Assembly (NCBI GenBank): GCA_937921835.1
Contig: CAKZVG010000157.1
Location: forward strand, 1 to 6,608
Source: an uncultured Bryobacteraceae bacterium
GTDB taxonomy: Bacteria > Acidobacteriota > Terriglobia > Bryobacterales > Bryobacteraceae
DNA length: 6,608 bases
Direction of reading: 5' to 3'
Position numbers and translations under genes: made by a program. Positions 1-5,521 of the stretch are shown piece by piece (within the stretch, counting starts at the first letter, position 1; every line of letters begins with the position of its first letter). A model generated the notes under the pieces. That model made no database searches. It was given only the letters and a program-made list of their open reading frames with translations, and was not told the origin of the DNA.

Positions 1-52
1 TTAGAGATCGTTCCACTCGGGCGGGCTGAGCCGGTTCCCATGGGGCCTGGAA

Positions 53-61
53 TGCTAAAAT
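53..61 (+). promoter_or_regulatory. Candidate extended -10 promoter of the peptidase-accB-accC set
   Basis: The sequence TGCTAAAAT is an extended -10 element: TG at 53-54, one base, then TAAAAT at 56-61, which matches five of six consensus bases. It stands out as an AT-rich patch in GC-rich sequence. A transcript would start near 68 and leave a leader of about 33 nt before the GTG at 101. No convincing -35 box lies 16-18 bp upstream (GGTTCC at 33-38 is weak), which is tolerated by extended -10 promoters. Inferred from sequence only. Confidence 0.45.
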
Positions 62-100
62 ACGGATCTTAGCTCCCATATTCCCTCATCCCGAATTCCA

Positions 101-1186
101 GTGGACACCCAATACTCGGCGCGTAGACAAGCGGTAGCGGAGCGGCTGGCGGAGCGGAAGCTCCAGGCGCTCGTGGTCTCCTCGCCGGTCAACGTGCGCT
201 ATCTTTCCGGTTTCACGGGAAGCAACGCCCTGCTGGTGGTTTTTGCCGGCGGGCAGCCGGTCCTGTTCACCGATCCCCGCTACGGGATTCAGGCCGCGCG
301 GGAGACCGGCTTGCGGCCGCGGATCGTGCGCGGGGGGCCGCTGGCGCCCGCCGGGATCAAGGCCGCCGCCGGGCGTGGAAGGCGCCGGATCGGCTTCGAG
401 AACCTGCGGATCCCATTCGAAACGCACGCGCGGCTGAGCGAGGCGTTGCCGCTGGGAGCGGAGCTGGTCCCGGCGGGATCGCTCATCGAGGAACTGCGGA
501 TGGTGAAATCGCCGCGGGAGATCGAACAGATCCGCCGCTCGGCCGAAGCCAACTCCAAGGCCTTCGCCGCCGCGCTCCGCAAGGTCAAGCCGGGAATGAC
601 GGAGCGGGACCTGGCGGCGGAGCTCGACCACCAGATGCGCCGCCATGGAGCGGACCAGGCGGCGTTTGAGACCATCGTGGCCGCGGGCGCGCGCGCCGCC
701 CTGCCACACGCCCGGCCGTCGGACCACCGGCTCAAGGCCAATCAGCTAGTATTAATAGACATGGGCGCGCTCCGGGACGGCTACGCGAGCGACATGACCC
801 GGATGCTGGTCCTCGGCAGGCCCGGCGCGGCGCCGCGGCGCATGTATGAGGCGGTGCTCGAAGCGCAGCTTGCCGCGCTCGACGCGGTCCGCGACGGAGT
901 GGCGGCGGCGGCGGTGGACGCGCCCGCGCGGCGGGTGCTGCGCGGCTATGGGATGGACAAAGCGTTCGTGCACTCCACCGGGCACGGGCTTGGCCTGGAG
1001 ATTCACGAAGCGCCGCGCCTCGGCAGGAACGAGAAGACCCGCCTCAAGGCGGGCATGGTGATCACCGTCGAGCCGGGCGTCTACGTGGAGGGGCTGGGCG
1101 GAGTCCGGATCGAAGATACCGTCGCGGTAACCGCGAACGGTTGCCAGAATCTCACGCCGACGCCGAAGGACCTGGCGGTTCTGTAG
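101..1186 (+). CDS. M24-family Xaa-Pro aminopeptidase / Xaa-Pro dipeptidase
   Basis: This is a cytoplasmic metallopeptidase of 361 aa that is expected to release the residue before proline, or to split Xaa-Pro dipeptides, in peptide turnover. The N-terminal creatinase-like domain covers about residues 5-130 (RYLSGFTGSNALL at 33-45). The catalytic pita-bread domain follows, from about 140 to 350. All five M24 metal ligands are present: D220 (LVLIDMG), D231 (SDMTR), H295 (STGHGLG), E324 (TVEPG) and E338 (VRIEDT), with the conserved H203 in LPHARPS. No signal peptide is visible. GTG at 101 is the only ordinary start after the in-frame stop at 56-58 that keeps the whole N-terminal domain, and no Shine-Dalgarno sequence precedes it. 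It heads a run with accB and accC, an arrangement known from other bacteria. Aminopeptidase (pepP) and dipeptidase (pepQ) types cannot be told apart with confidence. Codons 216-219 are four AT-ending rare codons in a row, unlike the rest of the gene. Confidence 0.93.
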   Translation: MDTQYSARRQAVAERLAERKLQALVVSSPVNVRYLSGFTGSNALLVVFAGGQPVLFTDPRYGIQAARETGLRPRIVRGGPLAPAGIKAAAGRGRRRIGFENLRIPFETHARLSEALPLGAELVPAGSLIEELRMVKSPREIEQIRRSAEANSKAFAAALRKVKPGMTERDLAAELDHQMRRHGADQAAFETIVAAGARAALPHARPSDHRLKANQLVLIDMGALRDGYASDMTRMLVLGRPGAAPRRMYEAVLEAQLAALDAVRDGVAAAAVDAPARRVLRGYGMDKAFVHSTGHGLGLEIHEAPRLGRNEKTRLKAGMVITVEPGVYVEGLGGVRIEDTVAVTANGCQNLTPTPKDLAVL

Positions 1187-1213
1187 CGGCGTCCCAGGAT
1201 TGTGACATCAGCA

Positions 1214-1696
1214 ATGACACTGGATGAAATCAAGGAACTGGTTCAGTTGGTGAAGGACAGCGGCGTCGCCGAGATCGAAGTGCAGCGCGGCGAAAACCGG
1301 GTCTGGATCAAGAGCGCGCTGGGCAACAGCGTTCCGCCGGTGGTGGCGCCGCCGCGGGCGCACGCCGCCGCTCCGCCCGCACCCGCGCCCTCGCCGGCGG
1401 CCGGAGAGTCCGGGCCGCACGGGATGCCGGACGCCGGCACGGCGCTCGATCCCTCGCTCACCCTCGTCAAGTCGCCCATCGTCGGCACGTTCTATGAGGC
1501 CCCGTCTCCGGGCGCGCCGCCGTTTGTGAAAGTCGGCGATACGGTGCAGCCGGGACAGGTGCTGTGCATCATCGAGTCCATGAAGCTGATGAACGAGATC
1601 GAGGCCGAGATGGCCGGCGTCGTGGTGACCAAGCTGGTCGAGAACGGCCGCCCGGTCGAGTACGGCGAGGCGCTCTTCGCGATCCGGCCGCTCTAG
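1214..1696 (+). CDS. accB: Biotin carboxyl carrier protein of acetyl-CoA carboxylase (AccB/BCCP)
   Basis: AccB carries the biotin that AccC carboxylates and that then delivers CO2 to the carboxyltransferase in fatty acid synthesis. Counting from ATG 1214 it has 160 aa. It begins with the family-typical N-terminal helix ([13 protein letters not shown]), followed by a Pro/Ala-rich flexible linker at about 41-81. The C-terminal biotinyl domain spans about 83-160 and includes the 'thumb' segment [14 protein letters not shown] at 87-100, which marks true acetyl-CoA carboxylase carriers. The biotinylation site is ESMKLMNE, with K124 as the modified lysine. A GTG at 1202 would add four residues (MTSA). 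An AGGA at 1196-1199 lies only 2 nt before that GTG and 14 nt before the ATG, so spacing does not settle the start; ATG is preferred because homologues begin at this helix. The gap to the peptidase gene is 15-27 nt, and accC follows after 10 nt. Confidence 0.95.
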   Translation: MTLDEIKELVQLVKDSGVAEIEVQRGENRVWIKSALGNSVPPVVAPPRAHAAAPPAPAPSPAAGESGPHGMPDAGTALDPSLTLVKSPIVGTFYEAPSPGAPPFVKVGDTVQPGQVLCIIESMKLMNEIEAEMAGVVVTKLVENGRPVEYGEALFAIRPL

Positions 1697-1706
1697 ACCG
1701 AACCGC

Positions 1707-3053
1707 ATGTTCCGCAAGATCCTGATCGCCAACCGGGGCGAGATCGCCCTGCGCATCCTGAGCGCTTGCAAGGACCTGGGAATCCGCACCGTCGCCGTGT
1801 ACTCGGAGGCGGACCGCCACAGCCTGCACGTGCGCTTCGCCGACGAGGCCGTCTGCATCGGTCCCGCCAAGAGTTCGTTGAGCTACCTGGACATTCCCTC
1901 GGTGGTGAGCGCGGCGGAAATCACCAACGTGGACGCCATCCACCCGGGCTACGGCTTCCTGAGCGAGAACGCCGGCTTCGCCGAGGTGTGCGAGCTGTCC
2001 GGCATCAAGTTCATCGGGCCGAAGCCGGACGTGATCCGCACCATGGGGATGAAGCAGGACGCGCGCGCGGCGATGGAGCGGGCGGGCGTGCCGGTGCTCC
2101 CCGGGTCGAAGGGCGTGCTGTCGGGCCAGGAAGACGCGCTCGCGACGGCGGAACGGATCGGCTATCCGGTGATGCTCAAGGCGGTCGCCGGGGGCGGCGG
2201 GCGCGGCATGCGGGTGGTGGCGGGGCCGGCCGAACTGCCCTCTCTGTATCACCAGGCGCGCCAGGAAGCCGGCGCAAGTTTCTCCTGCCCGGACCTGTAC
2301 CTGGAAAAATACATCGCCGCGCCGCGCCACATCGAATTTCAGGTGCTGGCCGACGAGCACGGCAACGTCGAGATTCTCGGCGAGCGCGAGTGCACCATCC
2401 AGCGGCGCCACCAGAAGCTGATCGAAGAGGCGCCTTCACCCTGCGTGACGCCGGAGCTGCGCGCCTCCATCGCCAGCCACCTGCGCGAGGCCATGAAAGC
2501 GGTGGGTTACACCAACGCCGGCACGGTCGAGTTCCTGATGGACGAGGCCGGGCGGCTGAATTTCATCGAGGTCAACGCGCGGGTGCAGGTAGAGCATCCC
2601 GTCACGGAAGCCATCAGCGGCGTGGACATCGTGAAAAGCCAGATTCTGATCGCGGCCGGAGTTCCGCTGCCGGAGATCCTCGGCGGTCCCGTCACGCTGC
2701 GCGGCCACGCCATGGAATGCCGCATCAACGCCGAGCACCCGGAGAGCTTCGTCCCCTCGCCGGGCCGCATCACCGGTCTGAATCTGCCCGGCGGCATCGG
2801 GGTGCGCGTCGACACGGCGGCCTACACCGACGGCGTCATCCCGCCCTACTACGACTCGCTGGTGGCCAAGCTGATCACCACCGGGCGGAACCGCGCTGAG
2901 ACGATCGCGCGCATGAACCGGGCCCTCGACATGTTCGTGGTCGAGGGAATCTACACCACCATTCCGCTACACCAGCGGATTCTGGCCGACGCCGATTTTC
3001 TGGCGGGGAAGTTCGACACCGGATTCCTGAACCGCTTCAAGCGCAACGGCTGA
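1707..3053 (+). CDS. accC: Biotin carboxylase subunit of acetyl-CoA carboxylase (AccC)
   Basis: AccC uses ATP and bicarbonate to carboxylate the biotin on AccB. At 448 aa it matches the length of stand-alone AccC. The N-terminal domain starts [17 protein letters not shown] and holds [10 protein letters not shown] at 79-88. The ATP-grasp domain has K158 with the glycine-rich loop AGGGGRGM (161-168), and QRRHQK at 232-237. Its catalytic segment [16 protein letters not shown] includes E288, N290, R292, Q294 and E296. The C-terminal domain carries [10 protein letters not shown] (336-345; R339). All residues needed for activity appear present. One small oddity is that the usual EMNTR core reads EVNAR, which still fits the ATP-grasp signature. 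It starts 10 nt after accB without a clear ribosome binding site, suggesting translational coupling. AccC also occurs in propionyl-CoA or related carboxylases, but the accB neighbour with a thumb favours acetyl-CoA carboxylase. Confidence 0.96.
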   Translation: MFRKILIANRGEIALRILSACKDLGIRTVAVYSEADRHSLHVRFADEAVCIGPAKSSLSYLDIPSVVSAAEITNVDAIHPGYGFLSENAGFAEVCELSGIKFIGPKPDVIRTMGMKQDARAAMERAGVPVLPGSKGVLSGQEDALATAERIGYPVMLKAVAGGGGRGMRVVAGPAELPSLYHQARQEAGASFSCPDLYLEKYIAAPRHIEFQVLADEHGNVEILGERECTIQRRHQKLIEEAPSPCVTPELRASIASHLREAMKAVGYTNAGTVEFLMDEAGRLNFIEVNARVQVEHPVTEAISGVDIVKSQILIAAGVPLPEILGGPVTLRGHAMECRINAEHPESFVPSPGRITGLNLPGGIGVRVDTAAYTDGVIPPYYDSLVAKLITTGRNRAETIARMNRALDMFVVEGIYTTIPLHQRILADADFLAGKFDTGFLNRFKRNG

Positions 3054-3062
3054 GCGCCGGGT

Positions 3063-4286
3063 TCAGGCTTCCGCCAGGCGTTCCTTGGCCGCGTCCCAGC
3101 GGAGATACTTGCGTTTGCGGAAGGACTGCAAGCCCATCTCGCAGGCCACCACGGCGTAGTAGCCCAGCATGGCGTCGCACTTGAGCGGTTCGTTCTTCCG
3201 GATGGCGGCGTGCAGGTTGCGGTGGTGCAGCGAAATATCCTCGGCGCCCTTTTTCTGGTAAATGATTTCCTTGGCTTCCTTGGCGTAGAGCTCCTGCGGG
3301 CGGATCACGAACCCGGTGCGGGTGAATTGCAAGGTCGCCCGGTGCCCGCGCAGCACGTGATCGACGGGCGTGTTGTTGGCCATCGAGGAGACCAGGATCA
3401 CGGTCGGGCCGCCGGGGTAGTCGAGCAGAATGTTGAAGGTGTCCGGGACCTCGGCCAGTCCCGCCGTGAACTGGAACTTGCCGCCCGTGCCCACGCCCTT
3501 CTCCGGGAAGGTCAGCCCCAGCGCCTTGATGATGCGCGTGACGCGGTGGATGAAGAGGTCGGTGGCGATGCCGCCCGAGTAGTCCCAATAGCGGCGCCAG
3601 CGGAAGTAGCGCTCCGGATCCCAGGGACGCTTGGGCGCCGGACCGAGCCAGGCTTTCCAGTCCAGGTTGACGCCCGGCTTGGCGTCCGGGTCGATGGGGT
3701 ACATCCAAAAATCGTCCTTGTGGTTGCGCGAGTAGTCGATCTGCGCCAGCACCACTTTGCCGAGCGTGCCGTCCTCGACATACTTGCGCGCGGTTTCATA
3801 GGACTCGTCCGACATGCCCTGCACGCCCACCTGAAGCTTCAGCGCGCCGCGCCTGACCTTGGCCGCCAGTTTCTTGGCCTGTTCGGTGCGCTGCGTCATC
3901 GGTTTTTCGAGGTAGACGTGTCGTCCGGCGTCGAGCGCGTCCATGGCCATCTGGAAGTGCCAGTGCTCGGGGGTGGCGATGAGCACGTAGTCGATGTTGC
4001 GGTCCTCGAGCAGGGTGCGGTAATCCTTGACGATCTTGCCGCCGGTGAGCGACGCCGCCTGTTCGGCGCGTTTCTCGAAGACGTCGCAGACCGCGAGGAT
4101 GTCGAGGTTGTCCGATTCCCGCATCTTGACCAGCGCGCGCATGTGGCCGCCGGCCATGCCGCCGCAGCCGATGACGCCGATCCGCAGGCGCTCGCCCGCG
4201 CCCACCACCTGCGCGTAGCTGCGCGCCGTCATACCGCTGGTGGCCGCCGCCGAGCCGATGAATTCCCGCCGGTTCAATGAAGACAT
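3063..4286 (-). CDS. Gfo/Idh/MocA family oxidoreductase with Tat signal
   Basis: This 407-aa protein is an NAD(P)-dependent sugar or polyol dehydrogenase-type enzyme; the substrate is unknown. The N-terminus has a twin-arginine motif, NRREFI (R6, R7), followed by an Ala/Ser/Gly segment, so export by the Tat pathway is likely, as for many acidobacterial and planctomycete members. The Rossmann fold starts at [15 protein letters not shown] (35-49, GxGxxG). TPEHWH lies at 105-110, and the family's EKP motif is E127-K128-P129. The C-terminal domain carries [14 protein letters not shown] (234-247), with H247 at a position often catalytic in this subgroup. The hydrophobic core of the signal is short and interrupted by R22, which weakens the Tat call. 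Start ATG 4286 has GGGAG at 4296-4292 with 5-nt spacing. It lies 76 nt downstream of the secreted-protein gene, possibly with its own promoter. It ends 9 bp from the convergent accC stop. Confidence 0.92.
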   Translation of the reverse strand: MSSLNRREFIGSAAATSGMTARSYAQVVGAGERLRIGVIGCGGMAGGHMRALVKMRESDNLDILAVCDVFEKRAEQAASLTGGKIVKDYRTLLEDRNIDYVLIATPEHWHFQMAMDALDAGRHVYLEKPMTQRTEQAKKLAAKVRRGALKLQVGVQGMSDESYETARKYVEDGTLGKVVLAQIDYSRNHKDDFWMYPIDPDAKPGVNLDWKAWLGPAPKRPWDPERYFRWRRYWDYSGGIATDLFIHRVTRIIKALGLTFPEKGVGTGGKFQFTAGLAEVPDTFNILLDYPGGPTVILVSSMANNTPVDHVLRGHRATLQFTRTGFVIRPQELYAKEAKEIIYQKKGAEDISLHHRNLHAAIRKNEPLKCDAMLGYYAVVACEMGLQSFRKRKYLRWDAAKERLAEA

Positions 4287-4291
4287 AAAGG

Positions 4292-4296
4292 CTCCC
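4292..4296 (-). promoter_or_regulatory. Shine-Dalgarno site of the oxidoreductase gene
   Basis: On the minus strand GGGAG lies 5 nt before the ATG at 4286. It supports this start, which also keeps the twin-arginine motif intact. The stretch GGAGCCTTT directly before the start is identical to nine bases just before the start of the upstream gene at 5484. Confidence 0.7.
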
Positions 4297-4310
4297 GTGT
4301 CGAAAACAAG

Positions 4311-4316
4311 ATTGTA
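4311..4316 (-). promoter_or_regulatory. Candidate -10 element for the oxidoreductase gene
   Basis: Minus-strand TACAAT matches five of six bases of the -10 consensus and sits in the AT-rich segment 4297-4318. A transcript would start near 4304, giving a leader of about 18 nt that still includes the ribosome binding site. No recognisable -35 box exists at 4334-4339 (CCCCGG), so any promoter here is weak or needs an activator. The palindrome at 4319-4332 occupies the spacer. Confidence 0.35.
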
Positions 4317-4318
4317 AA

Positions 4319-4332
4319 CCCTGCGCGCAGGG
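4319..4332. repeat. 14-bp perfect palindrome upstream of the oxidoreductase gene
   Basis: CCCTGCGCGCAGGG is its own reverse complement over all 14 bases. It lies 2 bp upstream of the candidate -10 box (4311-4316), where a regulator would block or aid RNA polymerase. As RNA it can form only a 5-bp stem with a 4-nt loop, and no U-run follows on either strand, so an operator is more likely than a terminator. High local GC makes chance palindromes more likely. Confidence 0.4.
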
Positions 4333-4381
4333 GCCGGGGAGGCGGCAGCCGCGAGGGCGGCGCTACCGCCGCGGCCCCGGC
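4333..4381. repeat. GC-rich nested inverted repeats around the secreted-protein stop codon
   Basis: An outer pair, GCCGGGG at 4333-4339 and CCCCGGC at 4375-4381, is separated by 35 bases. Inside it, GGCGG at 4356-4360 pairs with CCGCC at 4366-4370 around a 5-nt loop. The loop contains the stop codon of the minus-strand gene (4365-4363). The structure could slow or end transcription, or protect the 3' end of the mRNA. No U-tract follows, so it is not a standard intrinsic terminator. Confidence 0.4.
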
Positions 4382-5484
4382 TTCTCCACCGTAATCTTCA
4401 ACTCGCGCCAGGCGGATTCGATGGCCGCCGCGGCCGCGGCGTGGTCATGCGCTTCGATCAGCCCGATGGTGAATTGCGCGGGCGAGGAGTCCAGGTAGCG
4501 GTCGCAGCAGCGGTACTGGCGGCCGTAGCCGAAGACGGTCATGTTGCCTTCCATGGGCCAGAACTGGTCGAGCGCCGGATCGTTCTGGTGGTTCACGGTG
4601 AAGAGCGCGCGGCGGGTGGCGCCATCGGCGAAATAGACCCACTCGGGGTTGGGCAGGTCGCCTTTCCAATGCTCGGACATGGGCCGCCGTTCGCCGTTCG
4701 AGAACACGTAGTAGTCGTTCGCCTCATCGAGTTTGCCGCCCGGCGTGCCTTCATACAGGAACCAGTAGGGCTTCTCGTGCCGGAGCACGGTGAGGCGGGC
4801 GTAGTGGGGGAAAAAGTCCCAGCGGGTGGCGTATTTGCCGTCGTGGCGTTCGGAGAGAACGCTGACCTTCAGGGGCCCTTGCTCGAGAACGCGGCTCTTG
4901 GATCCCTTCTCGCCGGTGTAGCCGGGGTGGGCGAAGTCGCCGAGGTTGGGGAGGCCGCGGAATTCACCCGCCGAGCGGTGGCCCGGCCGGTAGCCGATCC
5001 AGTCGTTGCCCGCGCGGTCGAGGATCGAGGCGAACCCGGCGCCCTCTTTGTGGAAGATGTAGGTGGCGGCGGAGGTCTGAATGCGCAGGCTGGGCTGCTC
5101 CTGGTGGACCACTTCCTCGACCGGCATGGGCGCCGGGCCGGTGGGTTTGGCGCGCCCCCCTTTTCGGAACCGCACGTCGAAGCGGCGGGTTTCCTCGGCG
5201 GCCATGCGGCCCTGGAGCAGAATGACCAGCGTCCTGTCCGGCTCCGGGCTGTATTGCCAGACGACTTCGCCCGGGACGCGCTCGCCGCGGGCGTTCACTT
5301 GCGTCACCTCGACCGGCGCGGCGCCGGCGGGGAGCAAGCCGGGTTCGAGGCGCACTTCGGCCGGCTTGTCGAAACGCTCGAACCCATTCGCGTTGATCTC
5401 GATCCGCAGGCGGTCCGCGGGCGCGGCGGAACAGATCGCGGCGGCGATGACAAGGGCCGCCAGGCGCGGCGGTGGGAATCGCAT
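4363..5484 (-). CDS. Secreted protein of unknown function, likely beta-sandwich
   Basis: I do not recognise this 373-aa protein. Residues 1-23 look like a Sec signal peptide: R7, a hydrophobic core [13 protein letters not shown] at 8-20, and an Ala-rich cleavage region before D24. C18 is preceded by Ile, so it is a poor lipoprotein lipobox. The rest lacks membrane segments and is rich in short strand-like stretches, suggesting a beta-sandwich. Notable segments are [15 protein letters not shown] (219-233), [13 protein letters not shown] (238-250), WVYFADG (282-288) and [11 protein letters not shown] (312-322). A vicinal Cys pair is at 326-327. The many aromatic and acidic residues and the carbohydrate-related neighbours hint at sugar binding or lyase/epimerase-like folds, but this is inference only. 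ATG 5484 has a strong GGAAGGAG site 7 nt upstream. The gene is divergent from GH57 by 37 bp and followed after 76 bp by the oxidoreductase, with which it may be co-transcribed. Confidence 0.88.
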   Translation of the reverse strand: MRFPPPRLAALVIAAAICSAAPADRLRIEINANGFERFDKPAEVRLEPGLLPAGAAPVEVTQVNARGERVPGEVVWQYSPEPDRTLVILLQGRMAAEETRRFDVRFRKGGRAKPTGPAPMPVEEVVHQEQPSLRIQTSAATYIFHKEGAGFASILDRAGNDWIGYRPGHRSAGEFRGLPNLGDFAHPGYTGEKGSKSRVLEQGPLKVSVLSERHDGKYATRWDFFPHYARLTVLRHEKPYWFLYEGTPGGKLDEANDYYVFSNGERRPMSEHWKGDLPNPEWVYFADGATRRALFTVNHQNDPALDQFWPMEGNMTVFGYGRQYRCCDRYLDSSPAQFTIGLIEAHDHAAAAAAIESAWRELKITVEKPGPRR

Positions 5485-5499
5485 GGAAAGGCTCCTTCC
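5485..5499 (-). promoter_or_regulatory. Strong Shine-Dalgarno site inside a small hairpin
   Basis: On the minus strand GGAAGGAG (5499-5492) lies 7 nt before the ATG at 5484 and is the best ribosome binding site in the window. The following bases CTTTCC can fold back on GGAAGG to give a 6-bp stem with one G-U pair and a 3-nt loop, covering most of the site. This could lower or regulate translation. The fold is seen on paper only. Confidence 0.6.
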
Positions 5500-5505
5500 A
5501 ACACC

Positions 5506-5513
5506 ATTACACT
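5506..5513. promoter_or_regulatory. Candidate overlapping divergent -10 boxes
   Basis: The minus strand reads TGTAAT over 5511-5506 (five of six consensus bases), placing a start near 5499, just ahead of the Shine-Dalgarno site of the secreted-protein gene. The plus strand reads TACACT over 5508-5513 (four of six), placing a start near 5520, which would make the GH57 mRNA nearly leaderless. The boxes overlap by 4 bp, so only one polymerase could bind at a time. No clear -35 box is seen for either one, so both calls are weak. Confidence 0.3.
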
Positions 5514-5521
5514 AATTTTGA

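Noticed and set aside
1..72. Possible tail of an upstream plus-strand gene (frame open from base 1 to a TAG at 70-72), or start of a divergent gene at ATG 41-39
   Set aside because: Too short to judge; both readings give unremarkable sequence, stops at 2-4 and 27-29 are equally possible gene ends, and the region carries a promoter-like element.
901..918. GGC/GCG triplet-like repeat in the peptidase gene
   Set aside because: It is an in-frame Ala-rich stretch (VAAAAVDAPA) in a helix of the catalytic domain and reflects GC-rich codon use, not a separate repeat element.
1333..1456. Low-complexity Pro/Ala-rich stretch in accB as possible repeat expansion
   Set aside because: A flexible Pro/Ala-rich linker of this size is normal in biotin carboxyl carrier proteins.
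1569..2411. Minus-strand open frame (280 codons) across the accB-accC junction
   Set aside because: It lies opposite two well-identified genes and has a composition typical of reverse-frame translation.
3210..4280. Long plus-strand open frame (356 codons) opposite the oxidoreductase gene
   Set aside because: Its translation is rich in Arg, Ala, Gly, Val and His with no recognisable motif. It is the antisense shadow of a gene with clear Rossmann, EKP and WDYSGG motifs.
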